Source: Liolophura sinensis
Taxonomy: Eukaryota; Mollusca; Polyplacophora; Chitonida; Chitonidae
Assembly (NCBI RefSeq): GCF_032854445.1
Contig: NC_088302.1
Location: 20,907,788-20,967,787, forward strand
Length of the DNA stretch: 60,000 nucleotides
Direction of reading: 5' to 3'
The notes beneath the pieces are model-generated. The model saw nothing but the letters and a program-made list of their open reading frames with translations, was not told the DNA's origin and made no database searches. Position numbers and translations under genes: made by a program. Positions 25,801 to 40,800 of the stretch are shown piece after piece (the stretch's first letter is position 1; every line of letters starts with the position of its first letter).

Positions 25801-28800
25801 ATGCCGCAAAAAATCAGAGCTTCAGAATTTCAAGATACACCTGGCTTGGTAGAGTGATTTTTTTTTTTTTTTTTTTTTGATTGGTGTTTTACGCCGTACT
25901 CAAGAATATTTCACTTATACGACGGCGGCCAGCATTATGGTGGGTGGAAACGGGGCAGAACCCGCTTGGTAGAGTGAAAAACAGATCACGCCATCAGGCT
26001 TATTGTTAATGATCAAAACAAGAAGGATCGTCCTAAGAACTCGTAAGTTCTTCAAATACAGTCTTGCCATATAAATAAAAAAAGGGCTTAACTTTATAAA
26101 TTTTAATATGATGTGACTGGTTTTCAATAAACTGCAGTAAAACAAAATTACATTTGTTTGTAAGGCTACCAAAAAGCTGGCCTTTAGGAGAGGCATAAAT
26201 ATATAAAGTACTGAAGCCGTGACTTTAATAATTAGTATGCACACCGAGCATGAACCATGGAAGATCCCCCTCACGTAATTGTGTTCTACATGTGTGCAAA
26301 ACCTGAGCTGAATATACGCAGTACTTTTTAAGAACCCACTCCTTACATTTTGTTTAGTTGATTCTGATACACAATACACCAAGTAATGAATTTTGTAATT
26401 TAGGGTAATAAATATGCACACAGATGATCAAAGACAGAACATCCCGCTCATACTATTATGTTCTAGAGGTACGTAAAACCTCAGTTCAATACATGCATTA
26501 CTTTTTAAGATACCACACCCTTAACATTTACTTCAACATTCCTTTCCCCATTATTGGATGCCTACGCTGATGATCAGGGTGTGACATCAGCTAGTCTTGT
26601 ACTATGCAAGCTAAAAATGGTCAGGAAATTTGCTATTTACAACCACAAACATGTGTGTACTTTGCTCATATGAGTCAGCAGCAAGCAGACGACGAGTCAA
26701 AAGATAACCTGGTAAGATATAAGGAAATGAACCAACATTGAACAATATTCAGCCAACTACGGCTGACAATAATCAGAAATTACAGGATGTAAGACAACAG
26801 AACAATGGGCACAGCCTATATAAATTTTGAACGTCAACAAAACCTGGTTTTGGATTTATGAGGCCATGAAGCAGAGTTTGGTATCAACGCCCATGTTATT
26901 TAGACAATGTTTTCACCACCGTATGTGTGTTAGTGTGTGGAAAACGGCCAATGCCCGGATGTCCGCGGTCTCGAATGGATTACCTTGACTGTGTGTACAG
27001 CTTTGAGTGGATCCAGTACTATCCCGTTCTCCTCGATCTCTCTCTTGTACACCTTCAACTCCCCTTCCTCATGGATCAACGTCCAAGTGCTCTCCCCTTC
27101 CTCTGTCATCTCGTCCATGTGTTTTAAGTGACTACCCACCACTTGGTTAATCTGATGATATACAAAAGAACAACAAACATCCTTAAACTAAGGTTTGGAT
27201 ACCAGTACTGTACTATCCTGAGAGCATACTAAAGTTATTCTACAGTGTAACGTGATTACACAAAACCTAAATATACGTTCGTCAAATTTTTTCTTAAAAA
27301 AAAAACTACCCTTTGAGCAAAGTGTTGGACACATAATGGGCTTCCAGAAGCATCCCAGAAGTCTCGCAAGCTCACACAGGTTTAGACGAAACATGGTCAG
27401 GCATCTTGTGAACTAACAGAGTCTAAGGACACGATTTTACTGGGACCGTTGAGCTGCCAGATCAGATTGTGCAAAATGTATACACATTCAATCTAGCAAC
27501 TACTGTAAAATCCCATCTTTCAGTCACCACAATATGGCGAAATATGAAATATTGCATTAAGCCATGATCATTCATTCTTTCAGTGTTGCTAGTTCGTGAG
27601 GGTTACTCTCTAACCTGTGTGATCTTGAAAGACTCTTGGTATGCCATTTTGGCACGTACTACGCCCAGGTCACTTGAATCTATGATAGATCTATGGGATG
27701 ATGGTGGTGGTGTTGTCAGGGCTGCGGCACTTCTTGTTCTATGTCGTGGGGTCATTTTTGAAATGAGCACGAGTTGCAGCTTGTGACATCGGTTATTTTC
27801 CTCTACAAACTACATGTACTTATATCTGTGTAAGTGGCAGATACACGTGTAGTACATGTTTGATTTCACTGTTGTTTTGCGCCGCACTCAAGAGAATTTC
27901 ACATATACAACAGTGGCCTGCAGTATGGTGGGAGGATACAGGGCAGAACCCGGAAAAAAACCCGACCATCCACAGGTTGCTGCCAGACCTTGTAGTTCAT
28001 GTGCATTTATACACCGTATAGCTAGTGTAACCTACATGTACCTCATTGTAATATGGACTACTAGGTGAAAGGGCTATCTTCACTGGAGGCCTCTCCATTT
28101 TCTTAACTGCACGTCTCTGGAATAAGAGAACACACATTGAGTACTTAGATATAAATCATACCATAAGTATACATCACATGTGAGAAGTAGTCTGAATCTC
28201 AAACAGCGAAGCCTGAAATATACTTCAACCCATGTTAGTTACTGTACTGTATTACGCAACCACACAACAAAAAATGAAGGAAATAAATGTACTAGTATAT
28301 TATTTTGGGTACAGTAATCCTACCTTCTACACAAACATTAAAACAGCTTTTCCAGATTCACAAAACTTTTGGAATCCAGCAAAATGAGTAACTTAGTCAT
28401 GTTCAAAATTTTGGGCCAAAAAAACACAGAAAACACATGGTTCCAGATGGTTCCAGATGGTTTTGGAATTCGATCGGATCTCCAAAAGTGAACCTGAACA
28501 CAAAATAAGACAATATTCAATTAACTGTACAGATGTTACTGCATGGAAACTGAAGCCGAACGAACAGACAGATCAACTTAAAACCCTGGCTTTTTGAGAA
28601 AGCATGAGATAATAATGATAAAAATAGGAAATGTTACCCTTTCTTCTTCATTCTCCAGCTTATCTAAAGTAGCATCAACAGCATCAAAGAATTCGTCCTC
28701 ATTGATGGCACAGTGTGGTCCCTCCTGCAATGTTGACGGATCACGCATTAATCAGTGTTATTAATTAAGGATTTATAAGTGAATAAAATCATATACAAGT

Positions 28801-31800
28801 ATGTATCTAAATTAACACCTTACACAATCAGGTTTCATTGACTTGATGGCACATGGATATTGCAGTCAAAGGGAGATCACTGTGAATGTCAATAAGGAAG
28901 TAACCAGAATTATATTTCATGACCAAAAGAGTTATACAGCTACAAGCTTTGCCTTGCCAGCAAGCCTTCTGCCCACAGCATGCAGGTATGTATATGTTTA
29001 CATGTATGCTTTGTATTTGTTCGAGGCTTCATGCTGACATTCTCGAGCACTGTTTCCCAGTCTCGCTATACTGTTTTATCCAGTACTTGCTCCCTATACT
29101 GACACATTCTTAACAAGACCTGAAAACCCATCTACTCATTTCAATTCACAAATGCCTGACAAAAGAAGCTTCCACTTTCCAAAATAAAGAAGTAACAATT
29201 CTACTGGCAGACAGCCAAGTCTGCGAAAAGATGCTCCTTTGAGTTCTGTCCATGACATGCTACTTGCGAAAGTGGCAGTGTGAGATACAAATTCTTAATT
29301 AGGCCACTTTTCTGAGTCCTAATTAATTGCTCTAAAACACAGAAACTGTTTCAATACCTCTAAAATTAAGCTAAATATGGAACTATGGAATAACAAGGAA
29401 ACTGATTCAGTATTTATTAACTTACATGTATTCATTTGATTGGTGTTTTTCGCCATTCTCAAGAATATTTGACTTACACAAGGGCGGCCAGTGTTTGGTG
29501 GGAGAATCGTACTTCCAGTAAGAAGTACATGTAACGTTAAATAAAACATTTTCCACATGAAATTAAGAGAAAATAAACATTTCTAAAATTTTTACCTTTA
29601 GCAGCATTTGTACATTTGTTATGGTTACTATAAATTGCCTGTATCATGTGACAGTGAATCTCATGGTTAGAGTTTGCCTTTTCCCCACTACCATACCTCG
29701 TAATCTGGTCCTCCAACTACAATAGGTTTGGCCTTGTCAGCCACAGTCAGCTTGTACACCTCCTGAATCTTCTTCCTCTTCTCCACCTCCTATAAAACAC
29801 ACCAACACAACGTGTTACACAACATCACAACACAACATGTTATTCAACATCACACACACAACAGCTTACTCAACATCACACACACAACAGCTTACTCAAC
29901 ATCACACACACAACACGCTACTCAACATCACAAACACAACACATTATTCAACATCAACACGACAGTGTTATACAACACTACCAGCACGTGTTACAAAAGA
30001 TCATCAACAACACAAATAATGCTAAGTCTACTTTTGATAGTTTTCATAGTCTCATTGAAAATTTTACCTTCGAACTTAAAATGTTAACAGAGTGAAGGTG
30101 TGAGTACAGATGCACTTGGGTATAAAGTCTTGACAAAGTAAACTAGATGTTGAAAAACATGAGAGATTGAAGAGTACTTTACCTGAAACCATTGTTTACA
30201 CTGTTCCTTAATAGATGGCACTGTTCATACATGTATACGAATACCTTGTTTAACTGACTGATTACCATAAAATGACCTCAAAATTTGTCTATGACAAAGT
30301 TGCTCATTTTACCAGATTCTGGGAGTTCTATTGACTTTAGAAACGTGATTTGGTAGGACGGTAGGATGATATCTTACTGGGAAAATGTAAATTTTAGCAC
30401 CAAAAGTAATATCTCATGACATTAATTTGCCTCAAAAAATGCTATTTATGCGATCGATCCTTTAGGGTATCCTATTCCTTCTAAAGTTTAGGACGCGTGG
30501 TCTGCTCATTTTAGCCAGTATATATGTAAAGCAGGAATATTGAGTTTCTTTTTTCTCACATGGTTAGGCCATCTAATGACCAACATACTCATATCTTTAC
30601 TTTTCCAACAGGGTGGTAAAGAAATGTAATATTCTACTATCAACACTACTAATATCTGTCCCAAATTTGACAAGAATTTGGGTAACTGATAAGTTGTTTA
30701 ATGCTCTACTCCAGAATTTCTGATTTATACTCTGGCAGTTGTTTCAAGTGAAAAACGACCCACGACCACTTTCAAGTTGCTGTCAGACCTTCCAATATAC
30801 AGCTGGACAGGAAGCCAGTAAGAGCTGCAAATTCCCCGATATTCCTGTATATGGCAACAACTAATTTAATTACCTCTTTATAATAGAGTCTTTCAGCAAC
30901 CTGTGGATGGTCATGGGTTTCCCACAGTTTTCCTCCCACCGTAATGATGTTCGCAGTCATATGAGTGAAATATTCTTGAGCACGGCGTAAAACACAAATC
31001 AAATAAATGAATAAATAACTGTGTAAATTTTAACTTGCCTCAATACTGAAATGTCACAAGCAATAAATGAAGGAATTAAAACCAAAACGATGTTAGAAGC
31101 TACCTCAAAACATCACCAGAATGTAATGTCTTCTCATGAGCACATCTACGTACTTTGGCCCCTTTGGAATTTTAAAGCTCTATAGTTTTTCCTGATCCTT
31201 CCTAATTTGGACCTCTAATGAAATTGGCTTACCCTTTCAAGTCGTTTCCGCCAAGCATCTTCCCTCTGTGCCATCAATTCTATGCAATGAGTCAAGGTAG
31301 AGAGAATTCCAGCAGTAGTAGCTTTAAATGTGAATGCCTCCCCTTTGAAGTCAATGGAATGGCGGCCATGTTGTTGGAGAAGCGAGGCTGTACAAAAATA
31401 TGATGTCACACTGCTAAAGTAGGCCACGGGGGTTCATCAGGGTTGTCAGTTATCACTGTTGACAACAGTCATGCTTCATGCAAATTTACTACATACCGAT
31501 GGTCTTCTGCATGATAAATTTGTTACAATGCAACTTGGTGACTATATAATGAAATATATTTGGGATGAGTAAGCTGGCACAACATAAAGTGTGTGAGTGA
31601 GCGTTTGGAGTTTAACAATTTTTCAGTCACATGACGACGAAGGAATTGCTTAGGTGTACGTAATGAGCCTCCTTGTTGCAGGACGGATTTCGACTGCTCT
31701 TTTATCTAGAGTAGCTTCACTGAGACGCCTTACCGAAGGCAAGTAATCTGTCCCGCCCGAGCCATTATACTGATATGGGTCAACCAGTAATTGCACTATC

Positions 31801-34800
31801 CCCTTCATGCTGAATGCCAAGTGAGGGAGTTACAACTTCCTCTTTTAAAGTCTTAGGTTGACTCGACCCAGGATTGATCCTGGATCTACCGCTCCTGAAG
31901 CAGACACTCTACCAACTGTGCTATCTGGGCCAGTCACAATATAAAGCTCACAGACACCTATCTTTCTATATGGAGTCACGGAGTGATCACACAACTAACA
32001 TTATGTCATATTAACTTTAGCACAATCATAATCAGGAAATAAAATCAGTTTCAAACTGAACTGTGAATCACGCTTCCAGTGTAGAATATGTTTACTACAC
32101 TAAAGATTCTGGTAGATAAACTATTCTATACACTATTACTGTCCTGCGCCTTACCCAAGTCGTTGCCCTTGAGACCGGTCCCTTGTGCCTGGGCGGTGGG
32201 GGTGGTAGAGTTTGGCTGGTCATAGTCATATGGTTCATCCATATCATCCTGGTCTGCCACTGAAGAGTTCAAACAAAGGGAAACAACCATGAAGCATGTG
32301 GATAACTGGACAAATGTAATGAAATTACAAGGAAAATTCCAATATATTTGATTATATATGCAAGTGTGCTGGTTCTAACAAGAGGGGCCTCCTAGTTAGC
32401 ATGATAGCAGGGCACAATGTCTCATCAATGCAATCAATGTGAGTTCCAGCTCATGGTTTCATCCCACCATAATGCTGACCACTATCTTATAAATGAAATA
32501 TTCTTGAGTACGATATAAAAAAACCAATGGAATAAATCAACAAAACAATGAATAGCAGCAAATAAATACAACAATAAATGACAATAAATTTAACATTTCC
32601 ATTCATCACCTTACAATGACATGCTGGTTTCTGAATATGAACTGAACTGAACTCATCACTGTAGAAACTCTGGACACAGCAGATGGAGAAAAGATGAAGG
32701 GTTTATATTAGGGGCATTTTAGTATTACTTAATGACAAACCAGGATTTGAACAATAGACCATGAAGAAATCTTCAAACTACTAGAATAATAATCTTTCCT
32801 GTCAGCTGACCAGAGAGGTGCCTCAGCCATGTCGGCAGAAATTATTGTCACTATTACCTGTAGTTCAACTTTCTCCCACTATTACTTGTAGTCCCTCATT
32901 CTACCATTATTACTTGTAATCCCTCATTCCACCACTATTATTTGCATTCCCTTCTTCTGTCACTATTACCTGTAGTCTCTTATTCTATCGCTATTACTTG
33001 TAGTCACATTATTCTATCACTATTTCTTGCAGTCCCTTTATTCTGCCACTATTACTCGTAGTCCCTTTTCTGCCACTATTACTTGTAGTCCCGTATTCTG
33101 CCACTATTACTTGTAGTCCTTTATTCTGCCACTATAACTGTAACTTGTAGTCCCTTATTCTGCCACTATTACTTGTAGTCCTTTATTCTGCGACTATAAC
33201 TGTAACTTCTAGTCCCTTATTCTGCCACTATTACTTGTAGTCCCTTATTCTGCTACTATTACTTGTAGTCCCTTATTCTGCCACTATTACTCGAAGTCCC
33301 TTATTCTACCACTATATTTTGTAGTCCCTTATTCTACCACTACAACTTGTAGTCAGATATTCCAACATTATTACTTCCTGTACCCTCACACAATCTGGTC
33401 ATCATTACTTGGTAATTCCACTTCTAGTATTTACATGCACATGTATCATAATAACTACACGGGCAATGGGTATGACATTTTTTTCGTCATATTCCACTGA
33501 AATACAATTAGAAGGAAATATGGTTGCCAAACTGCTGGATTACTGGAGTAGAATAACTGCCATCCTCACAGTGATCATCTAAATAGCAGGTTTCCTTATT
33601 CTGTAAGACAGCCTGGAAGTTGGAAAGCACATGACTGCTCTTGTTTGTGCGAAAGCAAAATGGCAACCTCATGTTGAAACAAAGGGCAAAACGCCTATGT
33701 CTGCCACTTCAACACTGACCAATAAACCCTGGTTGTATAAAAAGAAGAAAATCACCTACTGTCTCCAAAGATGAAAATTATACAAATCCAACGAAAGGAC
33801 TATCATTAAGAGCGATTCAAATATAGACATTTTCCTATAGTCCAACACCAGGGGAACAATTTTTTTCGCAGACACCATCTGTTAGTAAAGAGATCACAAG
33901 TTTAGCTTTCAGGCCATGTAACAAAATACTCTGGTGAGTACATCTACTTCACAAATACAAAACTACTTACAATCATGGACTGTGCCGTGGACCACAGCTG
34001 AGGCACAACTGTCAAAGTAACTCTGTAAGGTGTCAACCTGGCGACAGAGGATGTCCCGAAACGTCTCCATCTCTGCCAGCTTCTCTCGCAGTCCACGACC
34101 TCGCTACAACAGCAACAACAAAGTTAACAAAGGTGTTATTGCTAGCATCCCTGGCTTCGCAGTAACAAACGCACTTTTCATCACAACCTTGGTCAATTCC
34201 CTCCATGTACTGTACATGGGAGAGTGCAAGTACATTTACATTAATATTTCTGGAGTACCCTAATTCTTCTAACTTTTAATACAGATATTAGTAGATTAGC
34301 TGAAAGTAAAAAAAAATTACATTTCTCTCCTAGCTTTTTGGGAAAAGTAAAGACATGATTATGTTGTTCATTACATGGACTAACCATGTGGAAAACAAAG
34401 ACGCTACATATTCCTGCTACAATTACATGTATGTACATTCGCCCAAAAGAGCAAATCACAAGGCTAAAATATTGGAAGAAATGTAAGACTTGGTACGATA
34501 ATATTAAAAACATTTGCCTTACTAAAAGAAAACCAACAAACATAAGGTACATGTATGGGACTGTGTGAGGAAATAAAGAATGCTGGCCCAACAATTTTCT
34601 GTGTAATCAGCATACCCTAACTGACCTAAACTGTCACCCACAAAAGTGCATTTTTAGACGCAAATAAATATCACAAAATATGCTTTTTTGGTGCTAAAAC
34701 TTAAAGTTTTCCAGTAGAATATCATCCCATGTTCCAAGCAAACCTCAAAATACCTTTCTACAATAAACAGAACTCTCAGAGTCAGGAGAAATGGGCAAGT

Positions 34801-37800
34801 TGGATGAAATTTATGGTCATGTAGGGTGCATCATATTACTGCTGAACTCCTGGAGTTTTGCTTTAAACATTAAATTCTCACACCATTACCATTTTTTTTT
34901 TTTAAATAAAATTTAATGAATATGTTTTCCATGAAAGTCTGCCTGTTCGAAAACACATCAAGAAAGGTGAAGAACAGTTTATACAGCCCATTCAGGGAGT
35001 AGAATCTTTTCCATCAAAATCATCTAAAATTTCTTCTAGTAGCTGACCCTCATTAGTAAAACAATTAGTCTTGGCCATTTGGGTCATAGATTAGATAATT
35101 TAAAAACCCATATTTCAGTGAAATCAGCTGAAAATTCTCATCCCTGTATACTAAGCAATCTATGTGCACATAATTTTTAATGAGAACAAATGAAATTCAC
35201 CAACTAAACTTGAGCTAAACTAAATAACAATAGCGTTCTGTCAGTTATGTACATGTACAATAACGATGGCTCAATGCAATGATAAACCAAAAAAGATGTA
35301 CATTGTGCATGCTGGTGGTGGAGTGGGATAGCAATTGAACGCAACTGATGCTACAGGTAGATCATATGATGTAATAAGAGCCGGAGTCTGTACCTTGAAG
35401 GAGGAAGCAGAAGCTGTAGAGAGGCTAGTGGCTGAGGTGAGGGACATCATGGAGCCATGGCGACGCAGGTTGTTCTCACTGCCATAACCAGAGTCAGCTT
35501 GCTGAGAGAGAAAAAAAAAAAACATAAAAAAGACACGTTTATCTTTATACCTATAGATACAAGAATATTTTACATTTGTGGTTTAGTTTATTCATCAACA
35601 CCCAATGATTTAAACATGATTAAAAAGGGTCACAATAAACTGCATGTATATATAAAAGTTGATTTTATAAAAGTGGGGGAGGTGGGGTGATTTAAACAGA
35701 TGAAAATGTTGCAACTTAATAAGCAAAAAAGTTTATAATATATAGTAAGAATATATACATTTCCTATCAATTAGAAAACAAGGGGATGATTTTCAGAGCT
35801 ATTACCAATAACACCTATAAAAACATCTTGTAAAAGTAAACAAGACAATAAAGAAGGGGGGATAACTGCATGGATGATGGTTAATACCTTATGAAGCTCC
35901 AGCATGGATATCCAGTGCTGTCGCTCCTCTTCATTTACACCTCGAAGGTACCACACACTGTCATTGACACTGACATCAAAGCGACACTCATCAAACTGGT
36001 GGGGCTGACAAACAGAAAACATAGTTACAACTCGTCAGAATATCTTTAACAGCTAGTTGTACATGTAAAATGGACAATCTGACAACATCAATGTCAAATA
36101 ATCCTAAAGAACACAATTAACAAGATTGGCTGTCATGGTTACAAAGTAATATGTGGCGATTGTGAAGCACACTTCAACAGCCCATGAAGGCTCTCTTCTG
36201 TGAATGAAAAATCTTGTCATGCAGTCAAAAAATCATAAAATAATATTGTCATAAAATGTGTAAAATAAAACGAACAAGGTTAAAAAAAAAAAAGAAGTCT
36301 TTGGGGGGTTTTTATTTGGCTTTTTTTTTTAGTTAGTAAATTTGAAAACATTAATTTCCTGTGTGAGACACTTTATATGTACATAACGTATGTCATCATA
36401 TATACATTAACTACCTTTCAGCCATGAGCACGAGTCACATGTGAGACTAAGTCAACAGTAATTCTCTTAAGTAAACAGCCAAACCCACTGAAAGACATGC
36501 CTGACTCTCTAGGAGTCTAATACTATGCTGTAAAACCCTTCACATCAATCATTTCCTGCAATTTACAGGAGTGCTTTAGCAATAACATGCAGTGACATGT
36601 ACATCAAGTGCAGTACTACATGGACATTAGTCTTACACATGCATGCCTCCAAAATACTTGTTTCCTGTATTTACCGTCTTTCTCTATTCTGTATAATTAT
36701 TTAATATCATTATGAATGATCACAAGACTCATGTTCTCATCAACAACACTGTCTGCTAACAATTTCACAATTTGCCTAATTCAGTTTTAATATGTGGAGG
36801 GGTCTAGATATTTATTTCTTTATTTATCTAAATGCTGTTTTACGCCGTACTCAAGAATATTGCATTTATACGATGACAGCCAGCATTATGATGAGAAGAA
36901 ACCGAGCAGAGCCGGGGGGGGGGGGGGGGGGAACTGCTAGTAGACCTTCTCATGTACAGTCAGAGATGAAGCCAGCATGAGCTGGACTTGAACTCAAAGC
37001 TACTGCATTCGTGGAAGGCTACTGGGTCACTGCGTCATGTTGGCGGACTTACCCCCTCAGCCACAGAGGCCCGAGTCTTCACATTATTTTCTAGCTAATA
37101 AAATTAGATCACAATGAAAACCAGGTTTAAGGAAGACTAAGGCATATGCTGTGGTTGGAAAAATCAATGATATGGATTACAGATGTTGGACACGAAAGGC
37201 GTGCACAAATACTATGTTACCATGTATTTCATCAAATTTTAGGCTGATAAAGCCGACCTCCACATATAATATTATGCGGTTACATACAATGCATATGGAG
37301 ACAATGCAGTCTGACTGAACAACCAACACCGCAAATGACAATATGTAGAGCAGTAAGACAAAAGTGAAAATCAGTTCTAAGCTGTCTTGCTCAGGCTGAT
37401 CAGTACAACCATTACACACAGGTTTCATGTTCTCACATCATTGTTTTCAGGAGCAGAACTAAGTTATCTGACAATGTTCGTAGCACAGTGACCCAGACAC
37501 TAGCTAATCAGACTGTCAGAAAATAAGATATCCACAGGTGGAAATTGATAGAGGTACATGTAAGTGTCACTATAAACAACAATGTAAACATAGCGTCACA
37601 GGCTAAAGACTTCATGCCTCAACCCCAGAAGTTCTATATGTACCAAAGTGGGTTGTCTGGGTTTACATGTGTCGTTAAATGTCACTGCTGTCACATTCAG
37701 CACACCAGTCTACCTATAACCTATATTATTCCACAAAAGGTCAATGTAATTGTGTTATTTACACTGGGCCTATTCAAACTGCCCCCAGACACAGAACAAT

Positions 37801-40800
37801 TAGCCACTGTGTGAAGGAAGGATGCAGGCTCATGGCTGTACACTGCCACATAGTCATGAATGCAATCAGAAGCTGATAATTAAATGATCAACAGTACCAC
37901 AACAATATTTTTCTAATGCTCAGTAGCCATTGCTAGGCCATCCTAAATAATTCCTATGAGAAAAAAAAGGGGTTGGTGGGTGAAATTTGTTTATCTTTTT
38001 TATTCTTTTTTTTTTTTTTCATTATTCTGGCTGAAGACAAGAGATATATGTATAAATTCTAAAGAAATTAACACTGAGAGAAAACACTAAAAACTTTAAA
38101 ATAGGGTTCTTTTTGGAAATGTTGGTTTATACCCAACAAACATATTTTTAACAATGGCCTCACTATCATGTAAACTGTGCATGATACAATTGAGGCAGGT
38201 AAATGACCCACACCAACACAATATCATTTACGATGTTCACTAGCCACCATAAAAATCATGGTTATGATCAGAAAGATCATGTCCTATTTGTATTTACTGT
38301 GATTCTTCCATTTCTTTCACATGTGACAACTTATACATATACATGTGTACATGTAGTTACAAAAGTGTTCACTCTGTCACATTTTAAGCGCCTCTATAAA
38401 TGTATTCTGTTTGTGAGTGACAAAAAAGCACATTGTTCTGACCATCAGACCACATCATCCAGTATGAAATTAAGGTGAAGAAGTGGCACTGAAACTTAAC
38501 ACTTTAAAAGGGAAATATTAATAATTACAATTAAATTGATGCATATCAAGAGGAATTATTATACAGGTAAAGGCACTGGCCGACAGAATGAACTATTGGC
38601 TTTTGCCGAAAGTCCAATAAACCCTCGTTCAAGTCCAGCCATGCTCTGGCTACTGCTCTACATATAAACCGAGTTACCATACATTCTAAATGGACTTATT
38701 TATTTGATTGTTGTTTAAAAAATGTTCACTTCATTATCACGGATGGAGGAAATCGGAGAACCAGGTGGTAAACCACCAATATTTGGCAAGTTACTGATAA
38801 ACTTTTCCATACAAAATATGTTGGAAGAAAAGTGGTCTTCAAAGAACATTACTGTGGCACATACGGCCATATTACTGTCACCAATCTACAGGGTATTTAC
38901 CAGTATACAGAAAACGCATAATTTAATGTTAAATGCAACCTTATTCCCTAAATTAATACAGAGGTGGTTACAGAGTATTCATATATGTATATTAGGATTC
39001 AGCCCAGTGTCTATGCATGTATGATGTCCAGATGACCAGCCAGAACTACTCTAAATGACCTAAATTTTTCACCCATGACCAAGTTGTTCATTTTTCCACA
39101 TTCTGGAAATTCCGTTGATTTTATGAATGTGCTTTGCGAGGTATTTGGAAGGTAGGCTGATATCCTACTGGGAAAATGTAAATTTTAGCACCCCCACAGG
39201 TAATATCTTGTGACAATTAATTTCCTCTAAAAATGCTCTATCGTGGTCAAGTTTTTAGGTTATTTAAGGTACAAAAACAAGAGCATGTGTAAGCATGTAT
39301 ATGATGTTACTCCAGTTATGAAAATGTCACAGGGTACCAGAAGCTCTCATACATGTACGCAAAATGTATAAAAGGCATGATGTGGCATATGTGTTCACTT
39401 ATTTGTCTGATGTTTAAATACTATTGTCTCAAAGTTTTTACTCATTTGATGGCAGACAGTTTTATAGGTGAAGAAAATCAGAGTGCCTGGGGACATACAA
39501 ATAACAGACCTTTGGTAAGTCAGAGATAAACCTTTACATGTGTGATGTATAGATATACACCCAGGCAGTGCACACAATATTGGTGGAAGACAAGTGGTAT
39601 TAAGCACCATCGACAGATTATTGTCACCCAGAGCCTCCCCAAAAGTCAAAACATGTGTATCTGCAAATACCTCAACCTAGGTCAGATTTGAGCCTACACC
39701 CACATTGAAAGACAAGTACCCTTAACCAGTAGACCACAGTCCACTCTCTGCCTAAATGTTTTCCCAGTTTATCTTCCAAAAATGTGTGCTGATTATAGTT
39801 ATCATGACCCATACCTTTGTCTACATCATATGACACACATGTACACGTATGAGGAGCATGTTCTATAAAAGCTTAAAGTTATACTCACTAGTATTTGAAA
39901 TTCACTCTGTTTATTAATAAACATAGAATGACATTTCACAACTTGTTCACTTTGAATTGTGAGCGAGTGCTTGGGGTTTAACGTCATACTTAACAATTTT
40001 TCAGACATATGACGATGAAGGAATCCTTAGAGTGCATGCAATGTGCCTCCTTGTTGATGAAAGGAATTTCACCGCTTGTTTATTTTGCGGAGACGACTTA
40101 TGGGCAAGTAAGCCGCCCTGCCCAAGCCAGTATACTGATACGGGTCAACCAGTCATTGCACTTTCCCCTCAATGCTGAACACCAAACGAGGAAATTACAA
40201 CATGTGACCCCACCCAGGATTAACCCTGAATCTACCGCTCCTGCAGCTGACACTCAACTGAGCTATCCGGGATGGGTCTTTGAATTTTGAAGATGAGAGC
40301 TACAATATATGGAGATAACCATCATAAAGTTAATATATTTGGTACACCATAATATTTCATCGAAACTCTAGAACTTTTCATTTTGCTTGATACAGACTGA
40401 ATAATATGAGTTTGATGTGAAGACTGATGTAGTTTGAAGAAATAAAATCAGTCAGTCATTATCTGCTGCTCTCTCCTCAAAATATTCACATGTATCCAGT
40501 GCAAGACAGATGTGAAAGTCGGGAGCACTGTTTTCTATGTGCATAAGTGCACGTGTGCATGCCTTATTTCGAACCTTGGTCTAGTGAAAGACATTGGTGT
40601 AAAGCAATCATAGAGAGCAGCACATGTGCTGTAAAGGGTATGACAATGAATGTGTGATGATTTTGGAGTCCAGGTGGTCCACCCAGACATCCCTAGACGT
40701 ACAAGTCACTCAAAATAACGGCTTTCAATAAGCAGCAATACTTCGGACTCACAAAGCTGCCAAGGTTTCAATTCTTTAGCCAGGTAGGAGGTAGATACAC

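Noticed and set aside
25915-26421. 168-codon minus-strand open frame
   Set aside because: Overlaps a SINE fragment inside CERT1 intron 11 and has no recognisable domain.
29812-30087. Plus-strand frame rich in His, Thr and Asn
   Set aside because: It is translation of the 26-bp minisatellite.
31865-31935. tRNA gene on the minus strand
   Set aside because: A and B boxes are present, but the sequence continues into the SINE-B body and recurs at 40.2 kb; it is a SINE head.
32845-33360. Possible CRISPR array
   Set aside because: 28-bp units are directly joined without unique spacers, in an animal intron; ordinary minisatellite.
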